Shown piece by piece: positions 23,516 to 36,150 of a DNA stretch of 64,000 nt. Both the position numbers and the translations under genes were made by a program. This stretch comes from Ulva prolifera (taxonomy: Eukaryota; Chlorophyta; Ulvophyceae; Ulvales; Ulvaceae). The notes below the pieces were generated by a model that did no database searches, had not been told where the DNA came from, and was given only the letters and a program-made list of their open reading frames with translations. Location: the NCBI GenBank assembly GCA_023078555.1, contig CM041202.1:2972022-3036021 (forward strand). Reading direction: 5' to 3'. Each line of letters opens with the position of its first letter. Within the stretch, counting starts at the first letter, position 1.

Positions 23516-26074
23516 GTGCCGGCGGCGGGCCGAGCCGGAGTTCCACTGTTTGGCGTTGCGCTGCCGAGGCGACAGTGGCTGCGTGCCCGTGCCTGTGGGG
23601 GGGTGTTGCACACATGCCGCGGCGATGGGGCGTTGCCGGGTTGCTGTACAAATGCGGACAAATCTGCCTTCTAGGAGCTCTGCTGCTTTGCAAGCTAGGC
23701 ATAAGCATGCATTGTAGACCTGGCACCGATATGGCCCTCAAACACCACGCGCAAGGATGGTGTTTGGGGGAGGTCTAGGTTGCACCTCAAGCCCACGCCA
23801 CCTCATGCAAGAGCACCCCGTAGAAGCGGCGCGTGTCGGCCCCTTGTGAGACACGGCAGCGCAACAGGCCGCCTGTAACCACACTACCACCCGGCAGCGC
23901 GGCTTCATCGCATGTGTGTAATGCGGCAAAGCTATCGCCACGTGCATGTATGTAGTGTTGACGCAGTCGTCAAGGCTCTTTGTAGTTGCAATTGGTGGGG
24001 GTGGAGTGGCGTATCGCCGCCAGCGTGCGCGGGCAATGCGCATGGTCGAGCCGTGCGTGGTCGTCTGTGGCTAGGGCCCGACACGGTGAGGCCGGCGGAA
24101 GCCTGGTCGTGAATTGTGCTGTATGTATGCATGATGTGTACTGTGCCGCACCTGGGGCGGTGTGGGCTCTGATTCGCTTCTGTGAGGTGCTGTTGGCGAC
24201 CAAGTTGGTTTGTTGCGGTACCAGAGATGACCCCAACCGTCGGGAGTGTTAGACGATTAGGTTGTCATAAAACGCAACAGGTTTCTCGCGCTCTTCAAAA
24301 GCAAATAGAGAAAGGTGCTTCACAAGAAACGTTCACTTATTCAATATTGTTGTATGAAGGTGTAGCGGGCGTGCACGTGCTGCGGAGTTGCAGACTGGGC
24401 GCGGCAGAGCCTCCACGCGGGGAGATGCAGCGCGGAGATTCGTTGTGGCTGTGTGTTGTGTGTTACAAGGACAACGCCGGAGTGCCCGGTAGCAGCGCCA
24501 GGGCAACGAACAAGCACGCCAATGCCCCCAGTGCATGCATGACAGCAGGTGCCAACCCATGTCGAACCCGAACACGGCGCCAAACCACCGCAGGACAGGC
24601 ACCTGCCGAATATGCACCCGCACACCCACACACCGCACCCGCCCTCTCACCAGCCCCAAAAACACGCAGCCCCGGGCCCTGATGCAATACAACCCCCTGC
24701 CCGCGTGGCCGTGGTGGCCCACATTGGCAGCCCGGCCGCCGCCAGCCCACCACGCGCGAAGCTGGCCCCCCCCCTCCCCGTAGCCCTCCCCACATCCACC
24801 CCCACGCCCGACCATTGCAGCCCCAGCGCGGCATAGCCCCACAGCCGCGCCGTCACCCGCCAGCCCGCCCGAGGCAACACACGCCCCAGCCGCAGCACTC
24901 TTGGGCTGCGTCCGGGCGGCGGAGCATGCGGAGGAGGCGGCCGCACGTGACCCGGTGCTCGGCCGGTCGGCAAAGCGCCCGCGCCTGCATCCGACGGCCG
25001 GCGAGCCGGCGGAGGCCGGGAATACGGCGGGTGGCTGTGTGTTGTGTAGTGGGCTCACCTGCTGTTCCAGGGGCTTCTCTGCCCCGGATGCATGGCGTCC
25101 ACAACATTGTGGATCAAAAGCAAACTTGGATGACGCGTGCCTCACCACATACTTAGCGAGCCTTAAACTACTTGACAAACCTGGGGACTTGGGTCGATAC
25201 ATACGCCGCTGTGTGGGGCTGGGGGCTGTTCATGCTGTGCTGGCATGCGTTACGTGCCTGCCTGCCTTTGTCCTTGTAACCACATGGTCGTGCTGACAGC
25301 TCACTGAGCTCAGAGCGGTGACGACATGTCGTGACAGGCCGCGGCGGCACAGCTCCAATTCCTGAAGGGAGGCCATGGCCAAGATGACCCCACCAGCTGC
25401 AGCGGTGCCCTGCACATGTTGCAACTTATCGCTGGCATGTGCCTGACAATGACGTGTGATGTTTCAACGGTCGACCACTGATCACTGCCACTTCCGGGCC
25501 TTGCTCTGATCAAGGCTTCGTCAGCACGGCAGCGTGAGCACAACCAGCACTTCACGTTGCGAACTGCTGCATGCTGTGCGTGCCCGCCATTCAAAACATG
25601 TGTGGCACTCGCGCTGCATACATCCCCAGGCCTCACGTCTCCGCTGCTCGCTTCGGTTGCATGTGTACTGATGTACCGTTGAGAGAGGGTATTACGTGCT
25701 GCGTTGGCGGATCTTGCATGTGGTAATGCGGCGCGCCACATGAGGTAGCTCCCGTAGAGTCGCTGGCATCTCGCGCCCACTGCGTTGGCCGGCGTTCTTA
25801 CAACAGATGTGCAAGCAGGTGCCTTGCGCCGCGGCAGTGCGGAAAAATAGTGCTGAACGCGTGTCTCAAAGCATAGTTTAGATCTGCTTTGTCTCGTGCT
25901 CGTAGTCAAGGTCAGGGTCAAAAGTCCAGCTAGAGCTCGTCTGCACGTCGAAACTGGCCGCATGGCAGAGTTGGTGTCTCGTGAGCGTTTCTGTGGGGCA
26001 TGCACATGAACAGAGTCGTGAGCTTTTCGTTGTGTATGTGGTTGGTGAGGCTGTGATTGGGCGAGTTTTGCACG
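23516..26074. other. About 2.6 kb without a recognised gene
   Basis: This lies between two plus-strand genes. Long GC-rich open frames occur on both strands around 24330-25200, but they overlap each other and none shows a domain, hydrophobic pattern or splice-consistent continuation. A motif resembling CTCCGGCNTTGTCCTTGTAAC occurs near 24462-24486 (minus) and near 25262-25285 (plus), matching one at about 43027-43053. Confidence 0.4.
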
Positions 26075-29000
26075 ATGCTACCTATAAAGCGGGCCTCGGG
26101 CTTTGGTGGGGACTTGATCGGGCACCATCACGGACTATTCAGCACGATCAGCCATCACAGCTCTAGACACTCAAAGCTTCTCAACGTTCTGCCTTGGGGC
26201 CTTCTTGTCGTCGTTTCCTGTTTCTTCCTTCTGACAAGGCAACCCTCCGTCAGTGCTCCGCACAGAGCTGTCGGTATTCAGTCGACCAAGCCATCAACTG
26301 GCAATATTTTTGTTTCGTACTCCTATTTTGAAAAGGATGGGATACAGGTGCGAAATTACCGCTTGGTGATGTACATCGCAGCCTCAGCTGGTCTGTAGCA
26401 CTTCAAATGGTTCGACCTTGCTGAGTACATGCTCTGACCGTGCTATGATCTCACAGACCTGAAGGCACGGCGTGTGTGATCAGCATTCGCTGCATTCTTG
26501 GTGATCGTTTTGTGTCACGGCTGTCTGCCTGTTCTCGTGCCGTGATGCCGGGCGGTTTCAGTGGATGCAGCATGCCGCGAAACACATGTGAGCATGCGTT
26601 GCAGAAGGCGAACTTTGAATTTTTCATACTCAAGGCCATGGGCATCAACTCCGTGCAAGGACAGGACATGAGAGCAGATTACTTCGTGGTCGTGAATGGC
26701 GACGTTTGCACACCTTGCAAGGCTTTCGATCCAATCCTATCGTACGTCAGCTCTCCTTCCTCTGCGGGAAGTCATCTGAAATGCTGGCAACGGCTCATGT
26801 AACGCATTTGCACGTTACAGGCCCCAGAGCCCCTCTCCAATGGAAGGCATTGCATGGGTGCGCCAGTCACCTGGTATAACACTGCTCAAGCGCATCGAGA
26901 ATGAAGGCATGGACTTCGCGGCGCACAATTCCACGATGACGTATACCATGGACGTGCTGCGGACGTTCTGGAGCAAGTACCGCTACTATGTCTTCCTCAA
27001 CTCCTCAGTCAAGGGGCCCTTCACCCCAAAGTACTACCCGTTCCACTGGTCCGAGCCATACCTCTCACGGATCAACACCAAAACAAAAGCCATCGGGTCG
27101 TCCATCGTGTGCCTGCCTGAGCTCGATGCAGGTGCGCGCCTCACCGCTGCCAGCACACGCTACACGAAGCCCCACTGCAGCTGGCCTGCCACCCCAGGCA
27201 GCCTCTCCCACCTGCCCACACAAGCCTACCCACGCAGCTGCTGCATGCATGCTTGCGGCTGGCTGTATGCGGGTGCCTGTGGCGGTGATCCGGTTCCACG
27301 GCTTGCGACCATGGCGACAAGCAGCATGCATGCATACCGACTGGCATAGTTTGGCGCCGGTGATGCAACGTAACACACAGCAGCCCACGTGTGCGTGCGC
27401 ATGTGCATGGGCGCGGTGCATGTGCCGGTCCTGCTGTACGCAGGTGCCGCTGACGTGTTTGGGCTGCTGTGCCTGCCCGCACTCATGGCGGTGGCGTTGG
27501 TGTTTCTGTGTTTTTTTGCGTGGTTCCGGCGGGGCTACCTGCCTCCGCGACATTGCCCTTGGAGCAGAGCAGCCCACACTGCCGCAGCAACCGGGTAGCT
27601 GCCTGCAGGGGGCCCGGGGCCGAAGCTGGAGTCGTGGGCGTTTGCGATCGACGGGCCGGGCCTGAAGGTCGTGCTTGCACGGGGCACCTTCCACCTGCAC
27701 GAGTGCAAGCTCTGCGACGACGGCGTGGTCGTCATGGGCGAGTACGGCATCACCGCCGCGCTCTTTGACGCCGGCTTCACGATCGACACGCTGATGTCGA
27801 AGTACGGCGCGGTCGACTGGACGGACCGCTCGAACTGGAACTGCAACGACCAGGTGCGCTGCAAGACAGGCACCTTCATGCTGACAGTGCCGAGGGGGGG
27901 GAGGTGTCGCGATGAGGGCATTGCGGCGCTGCGCTGCGGGGTTCTGTGGTGGGTGCTGCGGTGAGATTGCTGTGCTGTGGTCGCCGCGCAGAGGTTGCCG
28001 GTAGCCATGGGTGCCGGAGGGGCTTATCGAATTTGCCGCAGGCTTCCCGGCCTGCGCATGAGGTACCGCTTTGTTCCGATATGACAGAAAGACCCGCGTC
28101 CCCGTCCCCTGGAACGTGCTCTTGAGACCGTGATCAGCGAATGCATGTGCCGCCCGGCAGCGTCACACGCTCCTCCGTGCCTTGTGCTGCGCCGCAACGG
28201 CCCGAGCCTGCAGACCGCGCGGCGCTATCGCCCGACGTTAGCGCTCTCAGAGCGGCCGGCAACGAGCGAGTGCGTTGGGAGCGGCGGCAGTGAGCGGCGG
28301 TCGCGGCGGTGCAGGTCCACCCGTCCCGGCACGGCACGTACGACGGCATCAGCATGAACCCGTACGAGGTCGTCTTCCTGAAGGCCTCCTGGCACGTCGG
28401 GGAGCCCTTCGCGGACAAGTATGCCATGTGGGAGACGCGCATCCTGCGCGGCTACCCCGGCACCTCCGGCGCGTTCGACGAACCGATGTACCACTTCGCC
28501 GTGCAGTGCGCCCCTCCCTATCCCGCCCTCTCCGGCGTGCTCTTTCCGTTGGCCAGGGTAGGGCCATGTTTCGCCCCATGCTACGGGGTGTAAGGCAGGC
28601 GAATGTTCTGCGGCCCGATCTGGCCTCGGGCTGGGCGCAGCGCACGTGGAGCACAGCAGAGGGCAGGTGGTGGCCATGGACCAGCCGAGCCAGAGCCACG
28701 GGTCGCCTCTGCCACGCTTGCGGTAACATCGTCGGGTTACAGGCGCAGCCGCGGGCAGCCGTCTGCCTGTGGCCTCTTGTGCACCCGTCCCGTTGGATTG
28801 TCGCCGACAGCCGTGGCTGATCCACACTCTGCGCTGCTCTGCCTGTCTGGGCCGGGCAGGCACAGTGGCTGCAGCGCCGCAGCGCCGCAGCTGTGCTGAC
28901 CAACGGCGCCTCTGCTGCTACACCTGTGCCGCGGCTGACGCAGAGTTGCCAGGGTCCGTGCCCGTGCCCGTGCAGCAGTGCTGAGCGTGGGTGCTGCTGG

Positions 29001-29083
29001 AGTGCAGGCCAGAGGCGCAGGACAAGCACCCCTTCATCGAGCGGGCGTACCAGGTCGGCCCCCGCGTCCCGCTCGGCGCATGA
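26075..29083 (+). CDS. Type II membrane, glycosyltransferase-like protein (SVKGPF family)
   Basis: Exons 26075-26347, 26605-26741, 26821-27131, 27609-27853 and 28315 to about 28500 join in matching phase; a last exon 28986-29083 ending VGPRVPLGA is likely, but its junction is unresolved. A signal-anchor helix (LLNVLPWGLLVVVSCFFLLT) follows a short basic N-terminus, giving type II Golgi/ER topology. The luminal part resembles an uncharacterised algal and bacterial family with the core YYVFLNSSVKGPFTP, then HWSEPYLSRI, GSSIVCLPE, LESWAFAIDGPGL, VVMGEYGITAALFDAGFTID and TYDGISMNPYEVVFLK. Proteins of this type have been associated with glycosyltransferases, but no reaction is established to my knowledge. 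The first Met within the frame was taken as the start. Confidence 0.7.
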
Positions 29084-30860
29084 GCCCGCCCCGCCCCCAC
29101 AGCGGCCACAGCCCTCCTGCCCTAGCTGCCCAAAGAATCCGCTGAGACTCTGAGCGCATGCTGCGATGCGGAGGCTGGCCAAACCGAGCCGTCCACCGGT
29201 GGACGCCGCCAAGCGGCTATCAGTCGCCAGAGCACAGGGCACGGCCCGGCGCCTTGACGCGCCTGCCCACCCGCCGCAGCTTTTGACACGGTTTATTTTA
29301 TTTCAAAGAATGGTAATTTCTTGCTTCTGACGGAGTCAGCAGCTGGGGACTGGGGCTGCCGTGGCGGTGCCGCCCTCGCTGCACTGCGCCACGGCATCTG
29401 CTGCGATGACAATGGCATGCCAGCGGTGCAGCGTCAGGCAGATGCTGGTAGAGCGGTCAGGCTTGGGCGCGCTGAGTGGTGCATGCCACTCTGGAGCACT
29501 CAGCGCCTGCCCTGCACTGCAGACATCTGCCTGCGATGGGCGTCTTCCTCTGCCGTGCTTGACAGGAAATCAGTTTTTCACAGTGACACGCCGTCGCCAG
29601 TTGTCCCGCTTCAAAGGTACAGCCGGCCACGTACATACCGGCACCGATTTGCTGGCAATTGCACAAGGATGTGATACTGTACAGTGTTGGGGGTTCAGGA
29701 TGCGTAGGATCTGATGCTGTGCATTTGTGCCGGGCCGCCATGTAACGGTGATGGAGAGGCTTACTAGAGTAGGCTGATTCTCTAGCGCCCCGCAGCGCCG
29801 TAGGCGGCCAGAACACCCATGTATCTATATGTTGCTTGCGTGCTTGACACCTGTGGGCTGCACAGGTGGAGGCTGTAGCATGTAGCAAACAGCGCTGTAA
29901 GTGACCCTGCACGTCTTTCTGCTTGACAGCCTGGTGTGTTGGACCTGCGCGTCTGACAGCGTGGCATCCTGGCCCTGCAAGCCTGTCTTTACGATAGCGT
30001 GGTATTGTGCTGCACGATGCAGCTCTGCAAACATAGCTCCACGGAAGTTATCACTTGGGCAAAGGTCGGATGGTCTGCGGCGCGCCTGGTTTTGATGCAG
30101 TCTTCATCAGCAACGATACAGCTGCAGCGAAAGGCTCACAGTTGCACGGTGTACATGCAGCATTTACCGGTGCTCTAGGGCGCATAGGCCGTACCTCCAC
30201 ATGAATACCCTCCTGCACCAGTGCTGCAGTACCCATTTGAGTGCCTCGCTTGGCCCAGTGTTGGACTCATGGCCGGTGTCAACGCATGCATGGTGCTCCA
30301 GGGGCAAAGACGGTAGGTGCTCGTGGCGGTGATGTTGATTGCTCGTTGCTCGCAATGACGGCGAAGCTGATGCTTCTAGATTCACGTCCGAATGCTGCTG
30401 AGTCTTGGTATTTGAGAAAACAACCTGGAAGCGATGCTCTTCGCTGCAATGTGTCGAAGCACTGCAGATTGAAGTGCAGCACGCCAGCCATGCGAAGTAA
30501 ATATGCAATCTGATCTCAGCATTTGCAGGGCTGCTGTCACCCATCAGGTGCGAATTGAAACTCAGGCTAGCATTCAGTGCTCCATGTATGCCATGCCATG
30601 TATGCCATGTATGGATTATGCCTGCATCATGAAGCAAACATGACAGGAAAATGGATGACTTGATTTGCATTTGCGAGCATCCAGCCTGGGACTCCAGGCT
30701 GGGGCTCATTGCACTCGTCGTCACAGTTGCCAGGGGAGCTCGCGGTGACCGATCATGACCCCTCGTTGTGAGTGCAAGCAAGACGTGATGGACACGTCAT
30801 CAACACGTAGATCGTATGGAGCTTTTGCCATGTATGTTACACATTTTCAGGACGATTTCT
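29084..30860. other. Intergenic between convergent genes, no gene recognised
   Basis: This contains the 3' untranslated regions of the glycosyltransferase-like gene (+) and eIF2 beta (-). Around 30588-30613 the unit CCATGTATG(C) is repeated three times. On the minus strand, TGTAA occurs about 20 bases past the eIF2 beta stop, which would fit an algal polyadenylation signal. No coding sequence was recognised. Confidence 0.45.
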
Positions 30861-31628
30861 CTAATGCTTACGCTTTGCAACACGGGCAACGAAGCCCTGT
30901 TTGATGGTCGTGACAGACCGAGATGCACCACATTGCTGACACCTGAGATAACTCAACCTCGTGGCACTATCCTTGTCAAGCAGAGTATCCATGGATTTGC
31001 AAGAGTGGCAAAGTACATAGTCCGTGATATACCTTCGCAAGGTGACCTCAAACGCCTTGGGTTGGAAACGGCCCTTCAACACGAGCCGATTTGTACCGTC
31101 CAGATTGCCTGACGTACCCAATTCTGCTAATAGGAATTGCTGCACGTGCTCGCTGTTCCGGTTCATCATCTTGCAAAGGTCCATGAAGTTGGCAAACACC
31201 GTCTTCTTCGTGCCTTCTCGTTGCACCTCTGGAGGGCGAAGCAGAATGCGCTTCTTGACAGTCGAAAGCTCGGGATTCTTCTCTGACAGAATCCCGTACA
31301 CTCTCTCGAGCAGCTCCTCGTATAAGTATTCGCGATCTGTTCCTGACCATGAGAAATTACCACCCACTGCATCTCCATCTGCATCGGCTTTGTCAGCCAC
31401 CTCGTTTTCTTCCAGCTCGTCAGCACTACGAACTTTCTTCTTTTTCTTCTTCTTCTTCAGGGCGAGATCGAGCTGCTCAGGCGCTGCCTCAGCTTCCATA
31501 GCTGCTAGCTCATCGGCGCGATCAACTTTCTTTTTCTTCTTCTTCTTCCCTCCTAGAGACAAATCTTGAACAGGGAGGTCTGCAACCTGTTCCTCAATCG
31601 GGGCATGTTCTGTATCTGCGTCTGTCAT
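30861..31628 (-). CDS. EIF2S2: Translation initiation factor eIF2 subunit beta
   Basis: A single uninterrupted frame of 255 residues, one of the few intronless genes here. It is the beta subunit of eIF2, which brings Met-tRNAi to the 40S ribosome as a GTP complex. Two lysine blocks, GGKKKKKKKVDRADEL near residue 30 and LKKKKKKKKVRSADEL near residue 60, match the K-boxes that bind eIF5 and eIF2B epsilon; animals have three. The core contains YEELLERVYGILSEKNPEL, the RPPEV.REGTKKTVFANF motif, LGTSGNLDG and RRYITDYV. A C-terminal zinc ribbon has Cys pairs CHSC and CQQC about 19 residues apart. The start at 31628 (MTDADTEH) is preferred to an in-frame Met 24 codons upstream because the extension is basic and unlike the family. 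Confidence 0.96.
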   Translation of the reverse strand: MTDADTEHAPIEEQVADLPVQDLSLGGKKKKKKKVDRADELAAMEAEAAPEQLDLALKKKKKKKKVRSADELEENEVADKADADGDAVGGNFSWSGTDREYLYEELLERVYGILSEKNPELSTVKKRILLRPPEVQREGTKKTVFANFMDLCKMMNRNSEHVQQFLLAELGTSGNLDGTNRLVLKGRFQPKAFEVTLRRYITDYVLCHSCKSMDTLLDKDSATRLSYLRCQQCGASRSVTTIKQGFVARVAKRKH

Positions 31629-33009
31629 GGCGTCCCAGCGACGTCGGCGAAGCTGTCGTGAACCTTTTCCCACACAGAATCGAAGCCACGAGGAAGACAA
31701 AGCATTCAGGAATTCCCTTCAATGGCCTTGAATCATGTGTCTGAGCAATGTTCGAGTTTTTGGCGCCTGCAGGGCTACTGCCGTGTTGGAGCCGTGTAGA
31801 CACTGGGCCCAATGAGAAATGCACCGGGAAGGTGCAACCGTGATGGCAGTTTTGCCTCCATCAGGCGACATCAATTGAGAACAACGTAGATTCCGTAACC
31901 AATCAATCAATCGATCATGTGCCCTCCTGCTGCTGTTGCGGCGGATTATTAGCCTGCCGATAAGAAGGAGGCTACGGACGCCAATTGTGGACACCGGATC
32001 GCACTCCAGGCCACAGACGCAATTGCGCACCGCAGAGTCACAAGAGACAGGTACTTTCAGTATGGTGGGTGTCTGGCTCGACCATACCCCCTCCAATCCT
32101 GACACCTTGGTGATTATCAGCATGTGATGTGGTGGAAACGTTTGGAAGGGCTGCAAGGAAGGGCTGGAAGCACATCGTGACTGCAGCTGCAGTCACTTCG
32201 CTGCATGCCAACATGGCCACAACAGCACGCATTTACACTTCTCCAGCACGATGCGCAACTACCAGCTAGCATCTTTGAACTCGACTCAATCTCAGCAGCA
32301 TTGCGCCGGCCGGAGACAGCGTATCAGGCCACTTGGCGCCATGCACCCATGCTCGTCTCCTGAGACGTCATTTCGAGGACAACACGCCAGTGAGCTGTAG
32401 CATTCAAAGGCACTGCCTGCACCATACCGGTCCACAGGTCTTCAGGGGCCCCAGGACTGCGGCAATGAACACATCATGACAGCAGCATCCACTTTGACCG
32501 CACAGACCCAGTCTCGACCGCCCAGGCTGCAGAGGCCCATCCGTCCATCCCGGACCGTCAAGCGACCCAGCATCGCAACTCCCTCACCGATGCGGAGGAA
32601 TGCTGCCTCCACTACTCCAACACAGAGCACCACGAGGCAGCCGCTAACGTCTGCATCCGCCTGCTGGCACCATGCAACGCAGCGCTGATGTAGCAACATC
32701 CACAAAATGCTGCAGTGCAGCCCCATACATGCACGCATCCTTGCCAGCAGACACTCCCACAGCCCCCCAGCCGCAAGACTGCACTGGCCTCGGCCCATGC
32801 TCGCCTGTAGTTGTCGCAGCCGCAGTGATGCGCTGCCCCGGCCGCACAGGGGCCCCCACCCCACAACACAACTGCTGTAGTCCTAGACCCAGCTGAATTC
32901 TGCGGCCGCGGGCTGAATCGGAACTGCTTCAGCGCAGGCGCCCCACACCCCCGCCTCTGCGGCGGGGGGTGAGGTATGTTCTCGGCGGAGGATTCATTCC
33001 GGCGGGACG
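31629..33009. other. Intergenic, no gene recognised
   Basis: This contains the eIF2 beta 5' region and the 3' flank of the Nudix gene. Open frames around 32440-32900 on both strands lack any conserved pattern. A short CAAT-repeat (AATCAATCAATCGATCATG) occurs near 31900-31920. Confidence 0.45.
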
Positions 33010-34243
33010 TCAGACCGCGTAGCCGAGCTGGCGCAGGCGCGCGAGGGCCATGTGGCAGGTGGCGAGCGCCGGCAGCAGCATGTGGCCCGACAGCAGCACC
33101 TCCTTCAGCTCCTCCACGCCGACCCGCCGCACCTGCATGCCAGTCACCCCCACATGCCGCACATCCTGCCGCACCGCATCCTCCACTCTACTCCTCCACC
33201 CCCACAGCACAGAGCACAGCACATCCGCATGTGCAGGCTTGACAGCCAGAGGCCCGCTCCGCCGGTGGCGGCCGCAGGGGCTCCCCTGGCATCGGCTCCA
33301 TGTACATGAAACGCTGACCCGAGCCTCTAGTTGACCATGTCTGAACATCAGATGTGCTGGTGTGTTGATCGCACCTCGATGAGCTCTTCGGCGTCGAGCG
33401 GCCCCGGGTCGGGGTCGGCCTCCGGGCCGACGACGAGGAAGGGCTGGAAGCGGTTGGCGCACCACTTGACCTCATGCACGCCGCGGTGGCCGGCCGGCAG
33501 CAGCGGGTGCCACGCGCCGCCGCGCAGCGCCGCCTCCTCCGAGAGCTCCGCCTCCGCACACTCCCGCAGCGACGCGTGCTTCTCCGGGCTGAACGCGCCT
33601 GCGTGGCTACGAGTGTCAGCGCTGCGCAGCTGCCGCATTGTATATGTGGTCCAGATTGTTCGGGATTGTCAATGTTCAACATGTGATGAATAGTGGCCGA
33701 TCAACACAATTGCACCAACAATGCCACTGCAGGACGCAATCCAGAGCAGTGTGAGTGATACAAGGTGCCGCGTGTGAGGGCGCGTGCCTGTAGGCAGGTT
33801 ATACAGGATGGCGTTGGCGCCCTGGCTGTACTCTCGGATGATGGTGACCTGATCGCCAGAGGGCGATGGGTGAAAGGGGAACGTCACTGCGAAGCTGAAG
33901 TCCGCGTTCGGAGCTCCAACTATGTCATATTCGACGGTTCGAGCTGGTTTACTGCTACCAGAGCTGTCCTCCTGCATGGGAACTGAGACAGGTGTGACTG
34001 CGTTGTGTGCATGGTGCCATACTTTGCTGGGACGAGATGCGGCCCGAATGGCATGACTGACGCAAAACACGTCTTGGTGAGCGTAGGGGGCGCTCTTGCA
34101 AGGGCAGGACCGTGGCATGAGGTGACAGATGCACTGGTGAGCACTGAGTGGTGAGCACTGAGTTGTACACAGAGGTGCTTCTCAAGGCGGAGGCCAGCAT
34201 GGGAGCTCACCTGAGTGGAGAACTGAACATGCCTGTCATACAT
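33010..34243 (-). CDS. Nudix hydrolase (ADP-sugar pyrophosphatase-like)
   Basis: Exons 34211-34243, 33788-33971, 33375-33598 and 33010-33132 join in phase to give about 187 residues. The protein reads MYDRHVQFSTQ, then YDIVGAPNADFSF, VTIIREYSQGANAILYNLPT, and a Nudix-like helix with KHASLRECAEAELSEEAALR. The ELSEEAAL part keeps the EE metal ligands, while the Gly and the Arg of the strict Nudix box are replaced, as in a subgroup of algal and plant relatives. HPLLP, EVKWCANRFQPFLV and GHMLLPALATCHMAL complete the fold. It probably hydrolyses a nucleoside diphosphate derivative in the cytosol; the substrate is unknown. The second intron starts GC (CAG|GCACGC) rather than GT. The first exon is short and its start is less sure. 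Confidence 0.75.
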
Positions 34244-36150
34244 CGTGAGCCACCTGGACGGCACAGATTGACTTGCTGCAGGACGAGGATCCCTGGCCTG
34301 TTGTCTGACTGCGAGGGCATGTTGCGCTTAAGCGATGAAAGCACACTGCTTGAACGCATATACCTGTCATACTTGACCGTCTCTGATACTATTGTGGCCT
34401 TGCACGTCTCTAGTGAGGCCGTGCGCTCTCCTGGAGTTGCGCTGCTCATTGTAGCACGTCGTGCCTGGTAAACCGCGCAATGAAAGCGATCTGTTGGGCT
34501 TCCACGGCAACGAATATCAACTGGCCCGTGAAGAGCCAAACCAGCTCTCATTCACGCGATGACAGCCTTTGCTCGCTGGCGGACAGCACTCGGACGTCCT
34601 GGCACTATGCTCTCAGAATGAACGCAAACTCGAAACAAGTACTGCGCGCAGCTGCGGCAATTTTCGGGAAAAGCTGTACACGAAATATCAGATTTAAAGC
34701 AGGCACCTCCTGCGCCGATTCGTTTGGCAATGGTTGCACAACAGTGGTTTGAGCTGTGCCCAGCTTGTCAGGCATACTTCAAGGTGGGCCATGTGGAACT
34801 TGTTGTCCCCCGTCGCCATGGTAGCTCCACGACGCCCTTCGACTCTTCGAAAATCGACAGACTCATCCGCAGCGCAGCATCGCTTCAGGACCCAATGTAC
34901 AGCCTCTACACGGCTCCGCTGCTTCGGCTGGCTCCCCAGCTTCTCACATGCACTTGGCATTGGCAAGAGTGGCGCTAGTCGATGAGATTGTTGGGAGAGG
35001 GTGGCGGCAGGATGGCAATCCCCAGCAGAACTCGAAACACGAAACAAACAGGAAATATGGATGCACAGACTCATTGGCTCATTGTGCTCCTGGATGTTTC
35101 ATTCGGGACTTCATATGATACAAGCTATAGACGTACACTCCCGCGCACGTGTGTTGTGGTTCTAGAATCAGCCTGAGTGGCGGGACGGGAGTGGAGGGAC
35201 GAATTCTGGAGTTCTCGGGTTTACACCACGCAGCCTGCGCGCTATATCGGAAGAAAAGGAAATCTTTGGCAAACGGCCACACCACAGCTGCGCTGCTGGT
35301 GCAATGCACACACAAGAGAACAGGGCATAAAAAAACCCCTCCCCCCCACACCCCGACCCGCGGGAGGCCTGGCTAACACCCCAGGCAGCCACCAGGGCCA
35401 AGCACCTACTCATGCGCCACACCGGCTGTGCATTGGAGCCCCACGAGTGTCAAACACCACCCTCTGAGGACCGCCCTCTTCGCCTTCACACCTGCCGCTG
35501 CCCGTGCAGCTCTGCCTCAAGGGCCCAGCAGCGACAAGTGACCACCAGTGTGCGCGCCACCAAACCACCCTCTCCAGCAGCGGCCACGCGCCGCCGCAGC
35601 GCAGCGTGCCCAGAAGCGGCCGCACATGCATGGCGCCGTCAGGCTGCGTCTGCTGCACATCCGCCGAGCAGCTGCTGCGGCGCTGCCCCCGCCGGCCGCG
35701 GTGTGTTCGCCTGCACCGGCGCCGCAAAGCGTCCGCAGCACAGCGCAGCACGCTCCGGCTGTGCGCTGGCTCATGCGACAGGCGCCACGGCATGAGCTGG
35801 GGGGGGGCTGCGGAGATGGACGCACCGCCGCACGGGCAGCCCCCAGCAGCACGGTGGGACTCCGGCCCAATACGGGTGCAGCGGCGTCCGCCCTGCGCCC
35901 AGGTGGCGCCATGAGAGCGCCTGGCTCGAGCGATCCTGCTGCGGAGTTCTCTCACGCCGCAGTCATAGCCGCCGTATGGCATCCCCAGCCAAACCCCCCA
36001 GGCCCCCCCGGGCCGCCCCCTCACCGATGCACCCCGCCCTCCCGCCTGCATTGCAGCCGCAGGGGGGCGCACAGCAAGTTGACCGCTGCCCAAACATGCC
36101 GCAGCACGCAGCACGCAGCATGACTCGGCCGGTACAAAACGGCCGGCCTG
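34244..36150. other. Intergenic, no gene recognised
   Basis: This holds the Nudix 5' flank and the 3' flank of the methyltransferase array. GC-rich open frames at 35410-36120 occur on both strands but show no domain; the region just downstream of the array is likely 3' untranslated and spacer DNA. The frame at 34724-34978 (+) looks protein-like in composition but is isolated. Confidence 0.4.

Noticed and set aside
22792-23661. 289-codon minus-strand open frame
   Set aside because: It is antisense to the EFG1 last exon and intron; composition reflects the GC-rich sense strand.
24333-25202. 289-codon open frame on the minus strand
   Set aside because: Low-complexity composition, overlapping open frames on the other strand, no domain and no splice-consistent partner.
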